Shown in pieces: positions 8,128-16,252 of a DNA stretch of 64,000 bases. Below the pieces are notes generated by a model. The model was not told the origin of the DNA, did no database searches, and saw only the letters and a list, made by a program, of their open reading frames with translations. The stretch is from Cellulomonas dongxiuzhuiae (lineage in GTDB: Bacteria; Actinomycetota; Actinomycetes; Actinomycetales; Cellulomonadaceae): the NCBI RefSeq assembly GCF_018623035.1, contig NZ_CP076023.1, positions 1,116,001 through 1,180,000 on the forward strand. The letters are read 5' to 3'. The first letter of the stretch is position 1. Every line of letters starts with the position of its first letter. Made by a program: the position numbers and the translations under genes.

Positions 8128-9654
8128 GTGAGCAGCCAGCAGACCGCCGCGACCGCGGACCAGAACCACGTGGCGGCCTCGACCGCCGCCTCCACCGTCC
8201 GTGAGGCGCCCGACCAGCCCGCCGGCGGGCGCGTCGTCGTCGTCGGCGGCGGACCGGGCGGCTACGAGGCGGCTCTCGTCGCCCGCCGTCTCGGTGCGCA
8301 GGTGACGGTCGTCGAGAGCGCCGGCCTGGGCGGTTCCGCCGTCCTCACGGACGTGGTGCCGTCCAAGACCCTCATCGCGACGGCGGAGTGGATGACCATC
8401 GCCGACCGCGCCCCGGAGCTGGGCATCCGGCTCGACGGGCTCGCGGACGGCGACGCCGTCGCCGGGAACGCACCCGCAGCGGCCGTGCTGCGCCACCGCA
8501 TCGACGTCCCGGCGGTGAACGCGCGCGTCAAGGCGCTCGTGTCGGCGCAGTCCGCGGACATCCGGGGCCGGCTCGAGCGCGAGGGCGTCGACGTCGTCAC
8601 CGGCACCGGGCGCCTCGTCGACGCCGAGCACGTGGCCGTGACGGGCGTCGACGGCCGCGAGCACGTGCTGGACGCGGACGTCGTCCTGCTCGCGACCGGC
8701 GCGACGCCGCGCGTGCTGCCCGACGCCCGCCCCGACGGTGAGCGCATCCTCACGTGGACACAGATGTACAACCTGACCGAGCTGCCGCAGCGCCTGATCG
8801 TCGTCGGGTCGGGCGTCACCGGTGCGGAGTTCGCGGGCGCGTACACGTCGCTCGGCGCGGACGTCGTGCTCGTCTCCAGCCGGGACCGCGTGCTGCCGGG
8901 CGAGGACGCGGACGCGGCCGAGCTCATCGAGCGGATCTTCCGGCAGCGCGGCATGACGGTCATGTCGCGCTCGCGCGCGTCCGCCGCGCGACGCACCGCG
9001 GACGGCGTGGTCGTGACCCTGGAGGACGGCCGCATCGTCGAGGGGTCCCACGTGCTGTTCGCGGTCGGGTCCGTGCCGACCACGCGCGACCTCGGCCTCG
9101 AGGAGGCGGGCGTGCGGCTGACACCGTCCGGGCACGTCGAGGTCGACAAGGTCTCGCGCACCAACGTGCGCGGCGTGTACGCCGCGGGGGACTGCACAGG
9201 GGTCCTGCCGCTCGCGTCGGTGGCCGCGACGCAGGGCCGCATCGCCATGTCCCACGCCCTGGGCGACGCCGTGCGGCCGCTGTCGCTGCGAGGCATCTCG
9301 GCGAACATCTTCACGGCACCCGAGATCGCGACCGTCGGCCTGTCCGAGACGCGGCTCCAGCAGATGGACGCGCACTACCGCACGAGCATGCTGCCGCTGT
9401 CGCGCAACCCGCGCGCCAAGATGCTGGGCGTGCGGGACGGTTTCATCAAGATCTTCGCGCACTCCGGCACGGGCACCGTGCTGGGCGCGGTCGTGGTGGG
9501 CCCGCGCGCGAGCGAGTCGATCTTCCCGCTCACGCTGGCGGTCACGCACCGGCTCACGGCCGACGAGGTCGCCGAGGCGTCGACGGTGTACCCGTCGATG
9601 TCCGGGACGATCGGCGAGGTGGCGCGCATGCTGCACCAGCGCAGCGAGGACTGA
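8128..9654 (+). CDS. lpdA: NAD(P)H-quinone dehydrogenase of the LpdA type (flavoprotein disulfide reductase family)
   Basis: 508 residues with the full disulfide-reductase layout: FAD motif VVVVGGGPGGYEAA, a second dinucleotide motif VGSGVTGAEFAGAYTSLGA, VYAAGDCTG, and a C-terminal dimerisation domain (FTAPEIATVGLSE). The redox-active CxxxxC normally following the first motif is replaced by GLGGSAVLTDVVPSKTL with no cysteine, and the usual C-terminal HPT...E pair reads VYPSMSGTIGE. This is the pattern of the mycobacterial LpdA (Rv3303c) group, which reduces quinones rather than disulfides. The GTG at 8128 was preferred over the ATG at 8119 because that ATG lies in the likely -10 box CAGGAT. 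Confidence 0.9.
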   Translation: MSSQQTAATADQNHVAASTAASTVREAPDQPAGGRVVVVGGGPGGYEAALVARRLGAQVTVVESAGLGGSAVLTDVVPSKTLIATAEWMTIADRAPELGIRLDGLADGDAVAGNAPAAAVLRHRIDVPAVNARVKALVSAQSADIRGRLEREGVDVVTGTGRLVDAEHVAVTGVDGREHVLDADVVLLATGATPRVLPDARPDGERILTWTQMYNLTELPQRLIVVGSGVTGAEFAGAYTSLGADVVLVSSRDRVLPGEDADAAELIERIFRQRGMTVMSRSRASAARRTADGVVVTLEDGRIVEGSHVLFAVGSVPTTRDLGLEEAGVRLTPSGHVEVDKVSRTNVRGVYAAGDCTGVLPLASVAATQGRIAMSHALGDAVRPLSLRGISANIFTAPEIATVGLSETRLQQMDAHYRTSMLPLSRNPRAKMLGVRDGFIKIFAHSGTGTVLGAVVVGPRASESIFPLTLAVTHRLTADEVAEASTVYPSMSGTIGEVARMLHQRSED

Positions 9655-9679
9655 CCCACCCCGCGCGCGAGAGAGCGAT

Positions 9680-9712
9680 CCGGTCGCCCGGGGTGGGTGA
9701 GGGGGCGACCGG
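9680..9712. terminator. Bidirectional terminator between convergent lpdA-type and Nudix genes
   Basis: CCGGTCGCCC at 9680-9689 pairs perfectly with GGGCGACCGG at 9703-9712 around a 13-nt loop. It lies in the 70-nt gap between two convergent stop codons and serves either strand; there is no T-tract. Confidence 0.72.
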
Positions 9713-9724
9713 GGCCCGCTGCTG

Positions 9725-10207
9725 TCAGGGGTCGAGTCGGGTGCGCAGCACCGGCCACGCATCTGCGAAGTCCGGGAGCAGGAGGCGGTCGACGACGTCG
9801 TCGAGCGGCACCCAGGCGACCTCGATGCTCTCCGCGTCGGCGGCGGTGGGCGTGAACGGCGTGAGCGCGTCCGCGAGGACGGTCGTGTACGACCAGTCGG
9901 GGTGGGCGAGCACGTGCTCGCCGCGCACGGCGACCGCCGCGGCGTCGACCCCGGCCTCCTCGTGCGCCTCGCGCAGCGCCGCCTGCACGGCGGTCTCGGC
10001 GGGCTCGCGCGCGCCGCCGGGCAGGGCCCACGTGCCGCCGTGGTCGCTCCACGTCGCGCGGTGCTGCAGCACGACGTCCGTCGCGCGGCCGGTGGCGTCG
10101 CGACGCACGAGCAGCAGCCCTGCGGCCCCGTGCAGCCCCCAGTGCCGCCGCCCGCAGGCGCACTCCACCCAGCCGTCCCCGGGACGGCGGTGCGCTCCGC
10201 TGGTCAC
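9725..10207 (-). CDS. Nudix hydrolase
   Basis: 160 residues. The Nudix box is complete (G at the loop start, AREPAE, then REAHEEAGV), matching Gx5Ex7REUxEExGU and giving the divalent-metal site for hydrolysing nucleoside diphosphate derivatives. Ahead of it, residues about 8-20 read WVECACGRRHWG, a small CxC/H motif seen in some actinobacterial Nudix proteins. The substrate cannot be told from sequence; oxidised nucleotides or NDP-sugars are possible. The GTG start lies a few bases past the stop of the upstream carboxylase gene on the same strand, so the two are probably co-transcribed. Confidence 0.9.
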   Translation of the reverse strand: MTSGAHRRPGDGWVECACGRRHWGLHGAAGLLLVRRDATGRATDVVLQHRATWSDHGGTWALPGGAREPAETAVQAALREAHEEAGVDAAAVAVRGEHVLAHPDWSYTTVLADALTPFTPTAADAESIEVAWVPLDDVVDRLLLPDFADAWPVLRTRLDP

Positions 10208-10221
10208 GACCGGCTCCGCGG

Positions 10222-12027
10222 TCAGCCGACGATGTCGCAGATCGCGCCGCCCGCGGTGACGCTCGACCCGACGACCGCCGTGAGCGACTGCACGGTGCCG
10301 GCGCGGTGCGCGACGAGCGGCTGCTCCATCTTCATGGCCTCCAGCACGACCACCAGGTCGCCCTCGGCCACGAGGGCACCGTCGGCGACCGCGACCTTGA
10401 CGATCGTGCCCTGCATGGGGGACGACAGGACCGTGCCGTTCGAGCCGCCCGTGCGTGCGGCGCGGGCGCGCGTGGCGCGACGGGGTGCCGCACCCTGACG
10501 GCCACCCCCGAGGCGCCCCGCTCCCGACGCCGACCCGCGCCCCAGGCCGAGCGCAGCCGGCAGCACGACCTCGAGGCGCTTGCCGCCCACCTCGACGACG
10601 ACGCGCTCGAGCACCCCGTCCGGCAGCTGCTCCTCGTCGTGCGACGGTCCGGGCGTGCCGCCGAGGCCGGCGACGGTCTCGGCGAACTCGGTCTCGATCC
10701 ACCGCGTGTGGACCGTGAACGGCTGCGCGTCGTCGGCCGGGACGAACGCCTCGGCCTCGAGCACCGCGCGGTGGAACGGCACGACGGTCGGGATGCCCAC
10801 GACCTCGAGCTCGACCAGTGCGCGGCGCGCGCGCTCGATCGCCTGCCGACGCGTCGCACCCGTGACGATCAGCTTGGCGATCATCGAGTCGAACATGCCG
10901 GACACCGTGTCGCCCTCGACGACGCCGGAGTCGACGCGGACACCCGGCCCTGACGGGAACCGCAGGCGGCTGATGCGACCCGGTGCGGGCAGGAAGCCCG
11001 CGGCGGGGTCCTCGCCGTTGATGCGGAACTCGATCGAGTGCCCGCGCGTGGTGACCTCGGTGTACCCCAGGGGCTCGCCCGCGGCGATCCGCAGCTGCTC
11101 GCGCACGAGGTCGATGCCGCTGATCTCCTCGGAGACCGGGTGCTCGACCTGCAGGCGCGTGTTGACCTCGAGGAACGACACCGTGCCGTCCTGCCCCACG
11201 AGGAACTCGCACGTGCCGGCGCCCATGTACCCGGCCTCCCGCAGGATCGCCTGCGACGCGGTGACCAGCGCGCGGTTCTGCTCGTCGCTCAGGTAGGGCG
11301 CCGGTGCCTCCTCGACGAGCTTCTGGTGGCGGCGCTGCAGCGAGCAGTCGCGCGTCGAGACGACGACGACCGTGCCGTGCGCGTCGGCGAGGCACTGGGT
11401 CTCGACGTGACGCGGCCGGTCGAGGTACCGCTCGACGAAGCACTCGCCGCGTCCGAACGCCGCGACGGCCTCGCGGACGGCGGACTCGTACATCTCGTCG
11501 ATCTCGTCGGCCTCGCGGGCGACCTTCAGCCCGCGGCCGCCACCGCCGAACGCGGCCTTGATGGCGACGGGCAGCCCGTGCTCGGCGGCGAAGGCGTGGA
11601 TCTCCGCCACGTCGGTGACGGGCTCCGGGGTGCCGGCGACCAGCGGCGCGCCGGCGCGCTGCGCGATGTGCCGCGCGCTGACCTTGTCGCCCAGCGCCTC
11701 GATGGCCGCGGGCGGCGGCCCGACCCACACCAGGCCGGCGTCGATGACGGCCTGCGCGAACTGCGCGTTCTCGGCGAGGAAGCCGTAGCCGGGGTGCACG
11801 GCGTCGGCTCCCGAGCGGCGCGCGACGTCGAGCAGCTTGGGGATGTCGAGGTACGTCTCGGCGGCGCGGGCGCCGTCGAGCGCGTACGCCTCGTCCGCGA
11901 CGTGCACGTGCAGGGCGTCCCGGTCGGTGTCGGAGTACACGGCGACGGACGCCACGCCGGCGTCCCGGCAGGCACGGGCGATGCGGACGGCGATCTCACC
12001 GCGGTTCGCGACAAGGACCTTGGTCAT
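10222..12027 (-). CDS. Acyl-CoA carboxylase alpha chain: biotin carboxylase plus biotin carrier domain
   Basis: 601 residues. Residues 1-450 are a biotin carboxylase ([16 protein letters not shown] at the start, ATP-grasp glycine loop [36 protein letters not shown]). After an Ala/Gly/Arg-rich linker comes a biotinyl domain with EAMKM, Lys566 being the biotin site, 35 residues from the end as is usual. It carboxylates biotin with ATP and bicarbonate for the beta subunit encoded at 16253-17869; substrates would be acetyl- or propionyl-CoA. The ATG at 12027 ([11 protein letters not shown]) matches the family start; a GTG at 12036 would add only three residues. A Nudix gene follows closely. Confidence 0.95.
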   Translation of the reverse strand: MTKVLVANRGEIAVRIARACRDAGVASVAVYSDTDRDALHVHVADEAYALDGARAAETYLDIPKLLDVARRSGADAVHPGYGFLAENAQFAQAVIDAGLVWVGPPPAAIEALGDKVSARHIAQRAGAPLVAGTPEPVTDVAEIHAFAAEHGLPVAIKAAFGGGGRGLKVAREADEIDEMYESAVREAVAAFGRGECFVERYLDRPRHVETQCLADAHGTVVVVSTRDCSLQRRHQKLVEEAPAPYLSDEQNRALVTASQAILREAGYMGAGTCEFLVGQDGTVSFLEVNTRLQVEHPVSEEISGIDLVREQLRIAAGEPLGYTEVTTRGHSIEFRINGEDPAAGFLPAPGRISRLRFPSGPGVRVDSGVVEGDTVSGMFDSMIAKLIVTGATRRQAIERARRALVELEVVGIPTVVPFHRAVLEAEAFVPADDAQPFTVHTRWIETEFAETVAGLGGTPGPSHDEEQLPDGVLERVVVEVGGKRLEVVLPAALGLGRGSASGAGRLGGGRQGAAPRRATRARAARTGGSNGTVLSSPMQGTIVKVAVADGALVAEGDLVVVLEAMKMEQPLVAHRAGTVQSLTAVVGSSVTAGGAICDIVG

Positions 12028-12036
12028 GGGAGGCAC

Positions 12037-12166
12037 GGCTCACCGTAGCGCGCGAGCGTCGCGCGCCCACGCCGCGCCCGGGGCGGCGCGGCAAGACTGA
12101 GGCATTCCTCAACGGGCCGCGGGCGGCTCTTGTAGGAATCCACCAGAGCGGGCGCGGGCCACGGCG
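12037..12166 (-). promoter_or_regulatory. Region between maf and the carboxylase alpha gene
   Basis: 130 nt containing TGAGG/CCTCA at 12098-12111 (4-nt loop), which could be an operator. On the minus strand TACAAG near 12137 is a possible -10. Evidence is weak, but this is the only place for a promoter of the alpha-chain gene if it is not read through from maf. Confidence 0.25.
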
Positions 12167-12832
12167 TCAGCGACGCCAGAGGTCCGGGACCGTCAGGTCG
12201 ATGTCCGCCAGCAGGTGGCGCAGCAGCGGCAGGCTCACGCCGACGACGTTGTGGTGGTCGCCCTCGATGCGCTCGACGAACGGGCCGCCCAGCCCGTCGA
12301 TCGTGAACGCGCCCGCCACCGCCAGGGGCTCGCGCGTGGCGACGTACGCCGCGACCTCGTCGTCGGACAGGTCCGCGAAGTGCACGACCGTCGACGCGGT
12401 CGCGCCGAGCGTCGCGCGCGTCCCGCCGTCGGACGGGTCCCGCTCGTCGACCAGCCAGTGGCCGGTGTGCAGGACGCCCGAGCGGCCCCGCATGGCGCGC
12501 CACCGCGCGAGCGCGTCGGCGGCGTCGCGCGGCTTGCCGAGCACCTCGCCGTCGAGCTCGAGCATCGAGTCGCAGCCCAGCACCACGACGTCGTCGTCGT
12601 CGTCCCAGCCCTCGACCTCGACGTCGTCGAGACGCCGGGCGACGTCCTCCGCCTTGGCCTGCGCGAGCACGAGGACCGCGTCGGCCGGCTCGAGGTCGCC
12701 GTAGCGCTCGCGCGCCGCCGCCAGGACGGCGTCCTCGTCGACGGCCGAGACAGCCACGAGCGGCGCGAGCCCGGCGGCGGCGAGCGTCGCGCGGCGGGCG
12801 GGGGAGGCGGAGGCGAGCAGGAGCCGGGTCAC
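12167..12832 (-). CDS. maf: Maf-family nucleoside triphosphate pyrophosphatase
   Basis: 221 residues. The N-terminus LLLASASPARRATL is the Maf signature (SxSPRR-like), LGCDSML carries the conserved aspartate, and the central GKPRDAADA and VAGAFTIDGLGG segments fit the family. Maf proteins hydrolyse non-canonical or modified NTPs such as dTTP/UTP or m7GTP to monophosphates, as house-cleaning enzymes. An acidic insertion (about residues 75-82, DDDDD) enlarges it slightly. The GTG at 12832 has TAGGGT 6 nt upstream and no Shine-Dalgarno, so it is leaderless. In actinobacteria maf often lies beside acyl-CoA carboxylase genes, as here. Confidence 0.93.
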   Translation of the reverse strand: MTRLLLASASPARRATLAAAGLAPLVAVSAVDEDAVLAAARERYGDLEPADAVLVLAQAKAEDVARRLDDVEVEGWDDDDDVVVLGCDSMLELDGEVLGKPRDAADALARWRAMRGRSGVLHTGHWLVDERDPSDGGTRATLGATASTVVHFADLSDDEVAAYVATREPLAVAGAFTIDGLGGPFVERIEGDHHNVVGVSLPLLRHLLADIDLTVPDLWRR

Positions 12833-12838
12833 GCGCCG

Positions 12839-12844
12839 ACCCTA
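12839..12844 (-). promoter_or_regulatory. -10 element of maf, leaderless
   Basis: TAGGGT on the minus strand, 6 nt before the GTG start at 12832. Confidence 0.45.
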
Positions 12845-12928
12845 GCCGTCCCGCGCGGCCGGGACGCGACCACGGGCGGGCCGCGGGTCACGGGACGTCG
12901 GACCTGCCGCGCTCACAGCGGGACAGGG

Positions 12929-12934
12929 CACAAT
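12929..12934 (+). promoter_or_regulatory. -10 element of the VKOR-family gene
   Basis: CACAAT, the same hexamer used before rpmE in this window. Initiation would fall near 12941, giving a leader of about 28 nt that includes the GAGGAGG ribosome site. This makes the ATG at 12933 an impossible start. Confidence 0.45.
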
Positions 12935-12968
12935 GGCGCGTTCGAGGAGCAGGGGCGAGGAGGCCGCG

Positions 12969-13691
12969 GTGAAGGAGACCACCCACGACGTGGGCGACGA
13001 CGAGCTGGTCGGCGTCGTCGACGAGCACGACGACGCGCTCGCCGCGCTGCCGGGCGACCTCGACGACCCGGACCTGCTGCGTCCGGCGCCGCTGCCGTGG
13101 CGCCGCCGGACGGCGATCGAGATGATCGTCTCGGGACTCATCGGGCTGTACACGTCGTTCGTCCTGTCGATCGAGGCGATCCACGTCGCGGTCGCGAACG
13201 CCACGAACACGACCGCGTCGGCGAGCTGCGACCTCAACGCCTTCATCTCGTGCAGCGCCGTCGCGGACACCTGGCAGGCGCAGCTGTTCGGGTTCCCGAA
13301 CGCCTTCCTCGGCATCGCGGCCGAGGCCATCGTCATCACGGTCGCGATCGCGATGCTCGGCGGGGTGGTCTTCCCTCGCTGGTTCATGCTCAGCGCCCAG
13401 GCGGTCTACACCGCCGGCCTGGTGTTCGCCTGGTGGCTGTTCCAGCAGTCGTTCTTCGAGATCGGCGCGCTGTGCCCGTGGTGCCTGCTCATCACGGCCA
13501 CGACGACGCTCGTCTGGGCAGGGCTGACCCGTGTCAACGTGCGCGACGGGCACCTCACGCTGCCCGGCCGCTGGGGGCCGTGGGCGCGGCGCTTCGTCGC
13601 CTCCGGCAACGACTGGTTCGTCACCGTCGCTGTCCTCGTGCTCTTCGCGGCGGTCGTCTTCGCCAAGTACGGCTGGACGCTCCTGGTCTGA
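12969..13691 (+). CDS. Vitamin K epoxide reductase (VKOR) family membrane protein
   Basis: 240 residues. After an acidic cytosolic N-terminus (about 45 residues) come four to five membrane segments. The VKOR redox set is present: cysteines in SCDLNAFISCSAV (loop pair), then CPWC in a membrane helix (the active CxxC). Actinobacterial VKORs reoxidise DsbA-like proteins with quinone to drive disulfide formation outside the membrane. I chose GTG 12969 because GAGGAGG lies 5 nt before it; an in-frame ATG at 12933 would add 12 residues but sits in the likely -10. No DsbA partner is in the window. The gene converges with the DUF885 gene, the stops being 6 nt apart. Confidence 0.9.
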   Translation: MKETTHDVGDDELVGVVDEHDDALAALPGDLDDPDLLRPAPLPWRRRTAIEMIVSGLIGLYTSFVLSIEAIHVAVANATNTTASASCDLNAFISCSAVADTWQAQLFGFPNAFLGIAAEAIVITVAIAMLGGVVFPRWFMLSAQAVYTAGLVFAWWLFQQSFFEIGALCPWCLLITATTTLVWAGLTRVNVRDGHLTLPGRWGPWARRFVASGNDWFVTVAVLVLFAAVVFAKYGWTLLV

Positions 13692-13697
13692 CCGCCG

Positions 13698-15401
13698 TCA
13701 GGCGGTGAGCGCCTCGGGCAGCACCGCGAGCGGGACGGAGCCGAGCGCGAGGGCACGGGCGTGGAAGTCGCGCAGGTCGAACCGCTGGCCACGGTCCGAC
13801 GCGGTGGACCGCGCCGTCTCCCGTGCCTGCTCCCAGAGGCGCTGCCCGACCTTGTACGACGGTGCCTGCCCCGGCCAGCCGAGGTAGCGCGTGAACTCGA
13901 AGCGCACGAACGCGTCCGACATGTTCACGTTGGACCGCAGGAAGTCCCAGCCGGACTCCGGCGTCCACGCGCCGCCGACCTCGGCCGGGGCAGGCAGACC
14001 CAGGTGCATCCCCAGGTCGAACACGACGCGGGCGGCGCGCAGCCGCTGCCCGTCGAGCATGCCGAGGCGGTCGCCCGGGTCGTCGAGGAAGCCCAGGTCG
14101 GCCATGAGCCGCTCGGCGTACAGCGCCCAGCCCTCGCCGTGACCCGACGTCCACGCCGCGAGCCGCCGCCACGAGTTCAGCGTCGCGCGCTCGAACACGG
14201 CCTGGGCGATCTGCAGGTGGTGACCGGGGACGCCCTCGTGGTAGACGGTCGTGCGCTCGCGCCACGTCGAGAACGACGTGACGCCCTCGGGCACCGACCA
14301 CCACATCCGCCCCGGGCGGCTGAAGTCGTCGCTGGGGCCGGTGTAGTAGATCGCGCCCGTGTGCGACGGCGCGATGCGGCACTCGAGGGTCCGTACCGGT
14401 GCGGGGATGTCGAAGTGCGTGCCGTCGAGCGCCCCGATCGCGGCGTCCGAGGTCGCCTGCATCCACGCCCGGAGCGCGTCGGTGTCGGGCAGCTGCCGCG
14501 CCGGGTCGGCGTCGAGCAGCGCGACCGCCTGCGCGACGCTCGCGCCCGGCCCGGCGACCTGCGCCGCGACCTGCGCCTGCTCCGCCTGCACGCGGGCGAG
14601 CTCCTCGAGCCCCCAGGCGTACGTCTCGTCGAGGTCCAGGACCGCACCCACGTGGTGCCGGGACCACAGCGCGTACCGCTCACGGCCGACCGCGTCGTCC
14701 TGCGGCGCCAGCGGCGCGAGCTCGTCGGCCAGGACGCGCGCCAGGTCCGCGTACGCCTCACGTGCCACGCCCGCCGCACGCTCGAGGTCGGCGCGCAGGG
14801 GGTGGTCGTCACCCAGCACGCGGCGCGCGTCGGCGCCGCGGACGAGCCGCGTGAACGCGGACCGCTGCGGGTCGGCGACCTCGCGGGCCTGCTGGACCAC
14901 GGCCGCCACCTGGCGGGCGGCGGCGACGTCACCACGGGCGGCGGCCGAGCGCAGCGACGCGACGTACGAGGACATGGCCGCGGGCACGGCCGCGAGCCGC
15001 GCGGCGATGTCGTCCCACGCCTGCTCGGTGTCGCTCGCCATGAGGTCGAAGGTCTCGACGACCTGCTGCGAGGGAGACGACACGTTGTTGAGCAGGCGCG
15101 CGGTCTCGCCGGCGTCGTGCAGGTCGATCTCGGTGCCGAGCGCGTACCGCATCGACGCCGTCGTCACCTCGTCCACCGCGTCCGCCGCCGGCAGGCCCTC
15201 GATCGCGAGCAGGGCCGAGCGCGCGGCCGCGGCCCGCTCCGCCGCTGCCTCGGGGGAGAAGTCCGTCATCTCGCGCTCGTGCCCGGCGACGCCCAGGTAG
15301 GTCGCACCCACGGGGTGCAGGCGGGCGAGCGTGGTCACGTAGGCGTCGGCGACGGCGTCGACGGGGCTGACCGGACGGGGGGAGACCGAGGAGGACGTCA
15401 C
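13698..15401 (-). CDS. DUF885 family protein (putative metallopeptidase)
   Basis: 567 residues, matching the DUF885 family in length and motifs. YHEGVPGHHLQ resembles the HExxH zinc site, followed about 30 residues later by SGHGEGWALYAERLM, which can supply the third ligand as in gluzincin-like peptidases. No signal peptide is visible, so it is probably cytosolic. Peptidase activity is inferred from motifs only. The GTG at 15401 was chosen because TAGGGT on the minus strand (15409-15414) stands 7 nt ahead, a leaderless arrangement; a GTG at 15410 would lie inside that box. Confidence 0.88.
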   Translation of the reverse strand: MTSSSVSPRPVSPVDAVADAYVTTLARLHPVGATYLGVAGHEREMTDFSPEAAAERAAAARSALLAIEGLPAADAVDEVTTASMRYALGTEIDLHDAGETARLLNNVSSPSQQVVETFDLMASDTEQAWDDIAARLAAVPAAMSSYVASLRSAAARGDVAAARQVAAVVQQAREVADPQRSAFTRLVRGADARRVLGDDHPLRADLERAAGVAREAYADLARVLADELAPLAPQDDAVGRERYALWSRHHVGAVLDLDETYAWGLEELARVQAEQAQVAAQVAGPGASVAQAVALLDADPARQLPDTDALRAWMQATSDAAIGALDGTHFDIPAPVRTLECRIAPSHTGAIYYTGPSDDFSRPGRMWWSVPEGVTSFSTWRERTTVYHEGVPGHHLQIAQAVFERATLNSWRRLAAWTSGHGEGWALYAERLMADLGFLDDPGDRLGMLDGQRLRAARVVFDLGMHLGLPAPAEVGGAWTPESGWDFLRSNVNMSDAFVRFEFTRYLGWPGQAPSYKVGQRLWEQARETARSTASDRGQRFDLRDFHARALALGSVPLAVLPEALTA

Positions 15402-15408
15402 CCCCAGC

Positions 15409-15414
15409 ACCCTA
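15409..15414 (-). promoter_or_regulatory. -10 element of the DUF885 gene, leaderless
   Basis: TAGGGT on the minus strand, 7 nt before GTG 15401. It lies just past the stop codon of the carboxylase epsilon gene (15421-15419), so the DUF885 gene is likely transcribed separately. Confidence 0.45.
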
Positions 15415-15418
15415 TGCG

Positions 15419-15673
15419 TCAGACGCGCAGGCTCCACCGCCACGCGTCGGGACCGTGCGCGGGCACGGCCGCCCCGCGCAGTCGCCCGGGTGCCATCCAC
15501 CGTGCGCGCGCGGCCCGCGCGGGCGCGTCGGTGTCCTCGTCCTGCGGGCCGTGGCCCGCCGCGGTCGCGACGAGCCCGGCGACCAGCGCCGCGAGCTCGT
15601 CGTCGTCCGGTGCCCCCCGCACCACGTGCACGTGGGCCTCGGCACGTGCGACGTCCTGCGGCTCGGCGGTCAC
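15419..15673 (-). CDS. accE: Acyl-CoA carboxylase epsilon subunit
   Basis: 84 residues, a typical length for the small actinobacterial epsilon subunit that stabilises the alpha-beta carboxylase complex. Visible features are the helix-forming core VHVVRGAPDDDELAALVAGL and the C-terminal tryptophan signature ARWMAPGR ... PDAWRWSLR. Its GTG (15673) overlaps the stop of the His-rich gene upstream on the same strand, so it is translated in coupling. The gene order beta subunit, His-rich protein, epsilon places it in the carboxylase transcript. Recognition rests on the VVRG...EL core plus W...P...W tail, which is characteristic but short. Confidence 0.85.
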   Translation of the reverse strand: MTAEPQDVARAEAHVHVVRGAPDDDELAALVAGLVATAAGHGPQDEDTDAPARAARARWMAPGRLRGAAVPAHGPDAWRWSLRV

Positions 15674-16242
15674 AGGTCCTCCTCGTCGTCCTCGTCGTCG
15701 AGCAGCACCGGGGCACCGCGCCCCGCGCCCCACTCGCCGACGACGTACCCGCGCTCCGTGAGCGTGTGCGCGATCTGCGCGCCGCCGTCGTCGACGAGGT
15801 CGATGACCGCGTCGAGGGTCAGGTCGCTGACCGTGGGCGGCAGCTCGACGACGAACCCGAGGTGGAAGGTGTCGTGGTCGCCGGGCTCGACGGGGGCGTC
15901 GGCGTCCGTGTCGCCGTCGTCCCACGTCATGCCCGTCAGGTCCGCGTGCAGGCCGAGGCGCGCGTGCAGCAGGTCGTACAGCTGGGCGTTCAGCGCGCCG
16001 ACCCGACCCTCGAGCGCGAGCACGCGCGGGTCCTCGTCGGCCTCGCGCGCGCCGAACTCCGCACGCACGCCCACCGCTGTCTCGACGTACGCGTGCAGCG
16101 CCGCCGCCAGCTCGTCGACCGTGCGGTGCAGCTCGTCCGCGTCGACGCCGCTGAGCGGCTCGCGCCCGTGCGACGCCGGGTCGTGCTCGTCGGGGTGGCC
16201 GTGACCGTGGCCCTCGTGCTCGTCGTGGCCGCCGTCGTTCAT
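15670..16242 (-). CDS. His-rich/acidic protein of unknown function between carboxylase beta and epsilon genes
   Basis: 190 residues. The first 27 residues are packed with His, Asp, Glu and Gly (HDEHEGHGHGHPDEHD), suggestive of metal binding. A predicted helical middle (LHRTVDELAAALHAYVETAV) is followed by a region beginning TFHLGFVVELPPTVSDLTLD, and the protein ends in an acidic tail LLDDEDDEEDL. There is no signal peptide or membrane segment. It starts 10 nt after the carboxylase beta stop, and its own stop overlaps the epsilon start, so it is in the carboxylase operon. I do not recognise the family; a role in carboxylase assembly or metal handling is speculation. Confidence 0.8.
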   Translation of the reverse strand: MNDGGHDEHEGHGHGHPDEHDPASHGREPLSGVDADELHRTVDELAAALHAYVETAVGVRAEFGAREADEDPRVLALEGRVGALNAQLYDLLHARLGLHADLTGMTWDDGDTDADAPVEPGDHDTFHLGFVVELPPTVSDLTLDAVIDLVDDGGAQIAHTLTERGYVVGEWGAGRGAPVLLDDEDDEEDL

Positions 16243-16252
16243 GACTGACTCC

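Noticed and set aside
12933-12968. ATG at 12933 as the VKOR-family start
   Set aside because: It lies within the CACAAT -10 box and has no ribosome site, whereas GTG 12969 has GAGGAGG 5 nt upstream.
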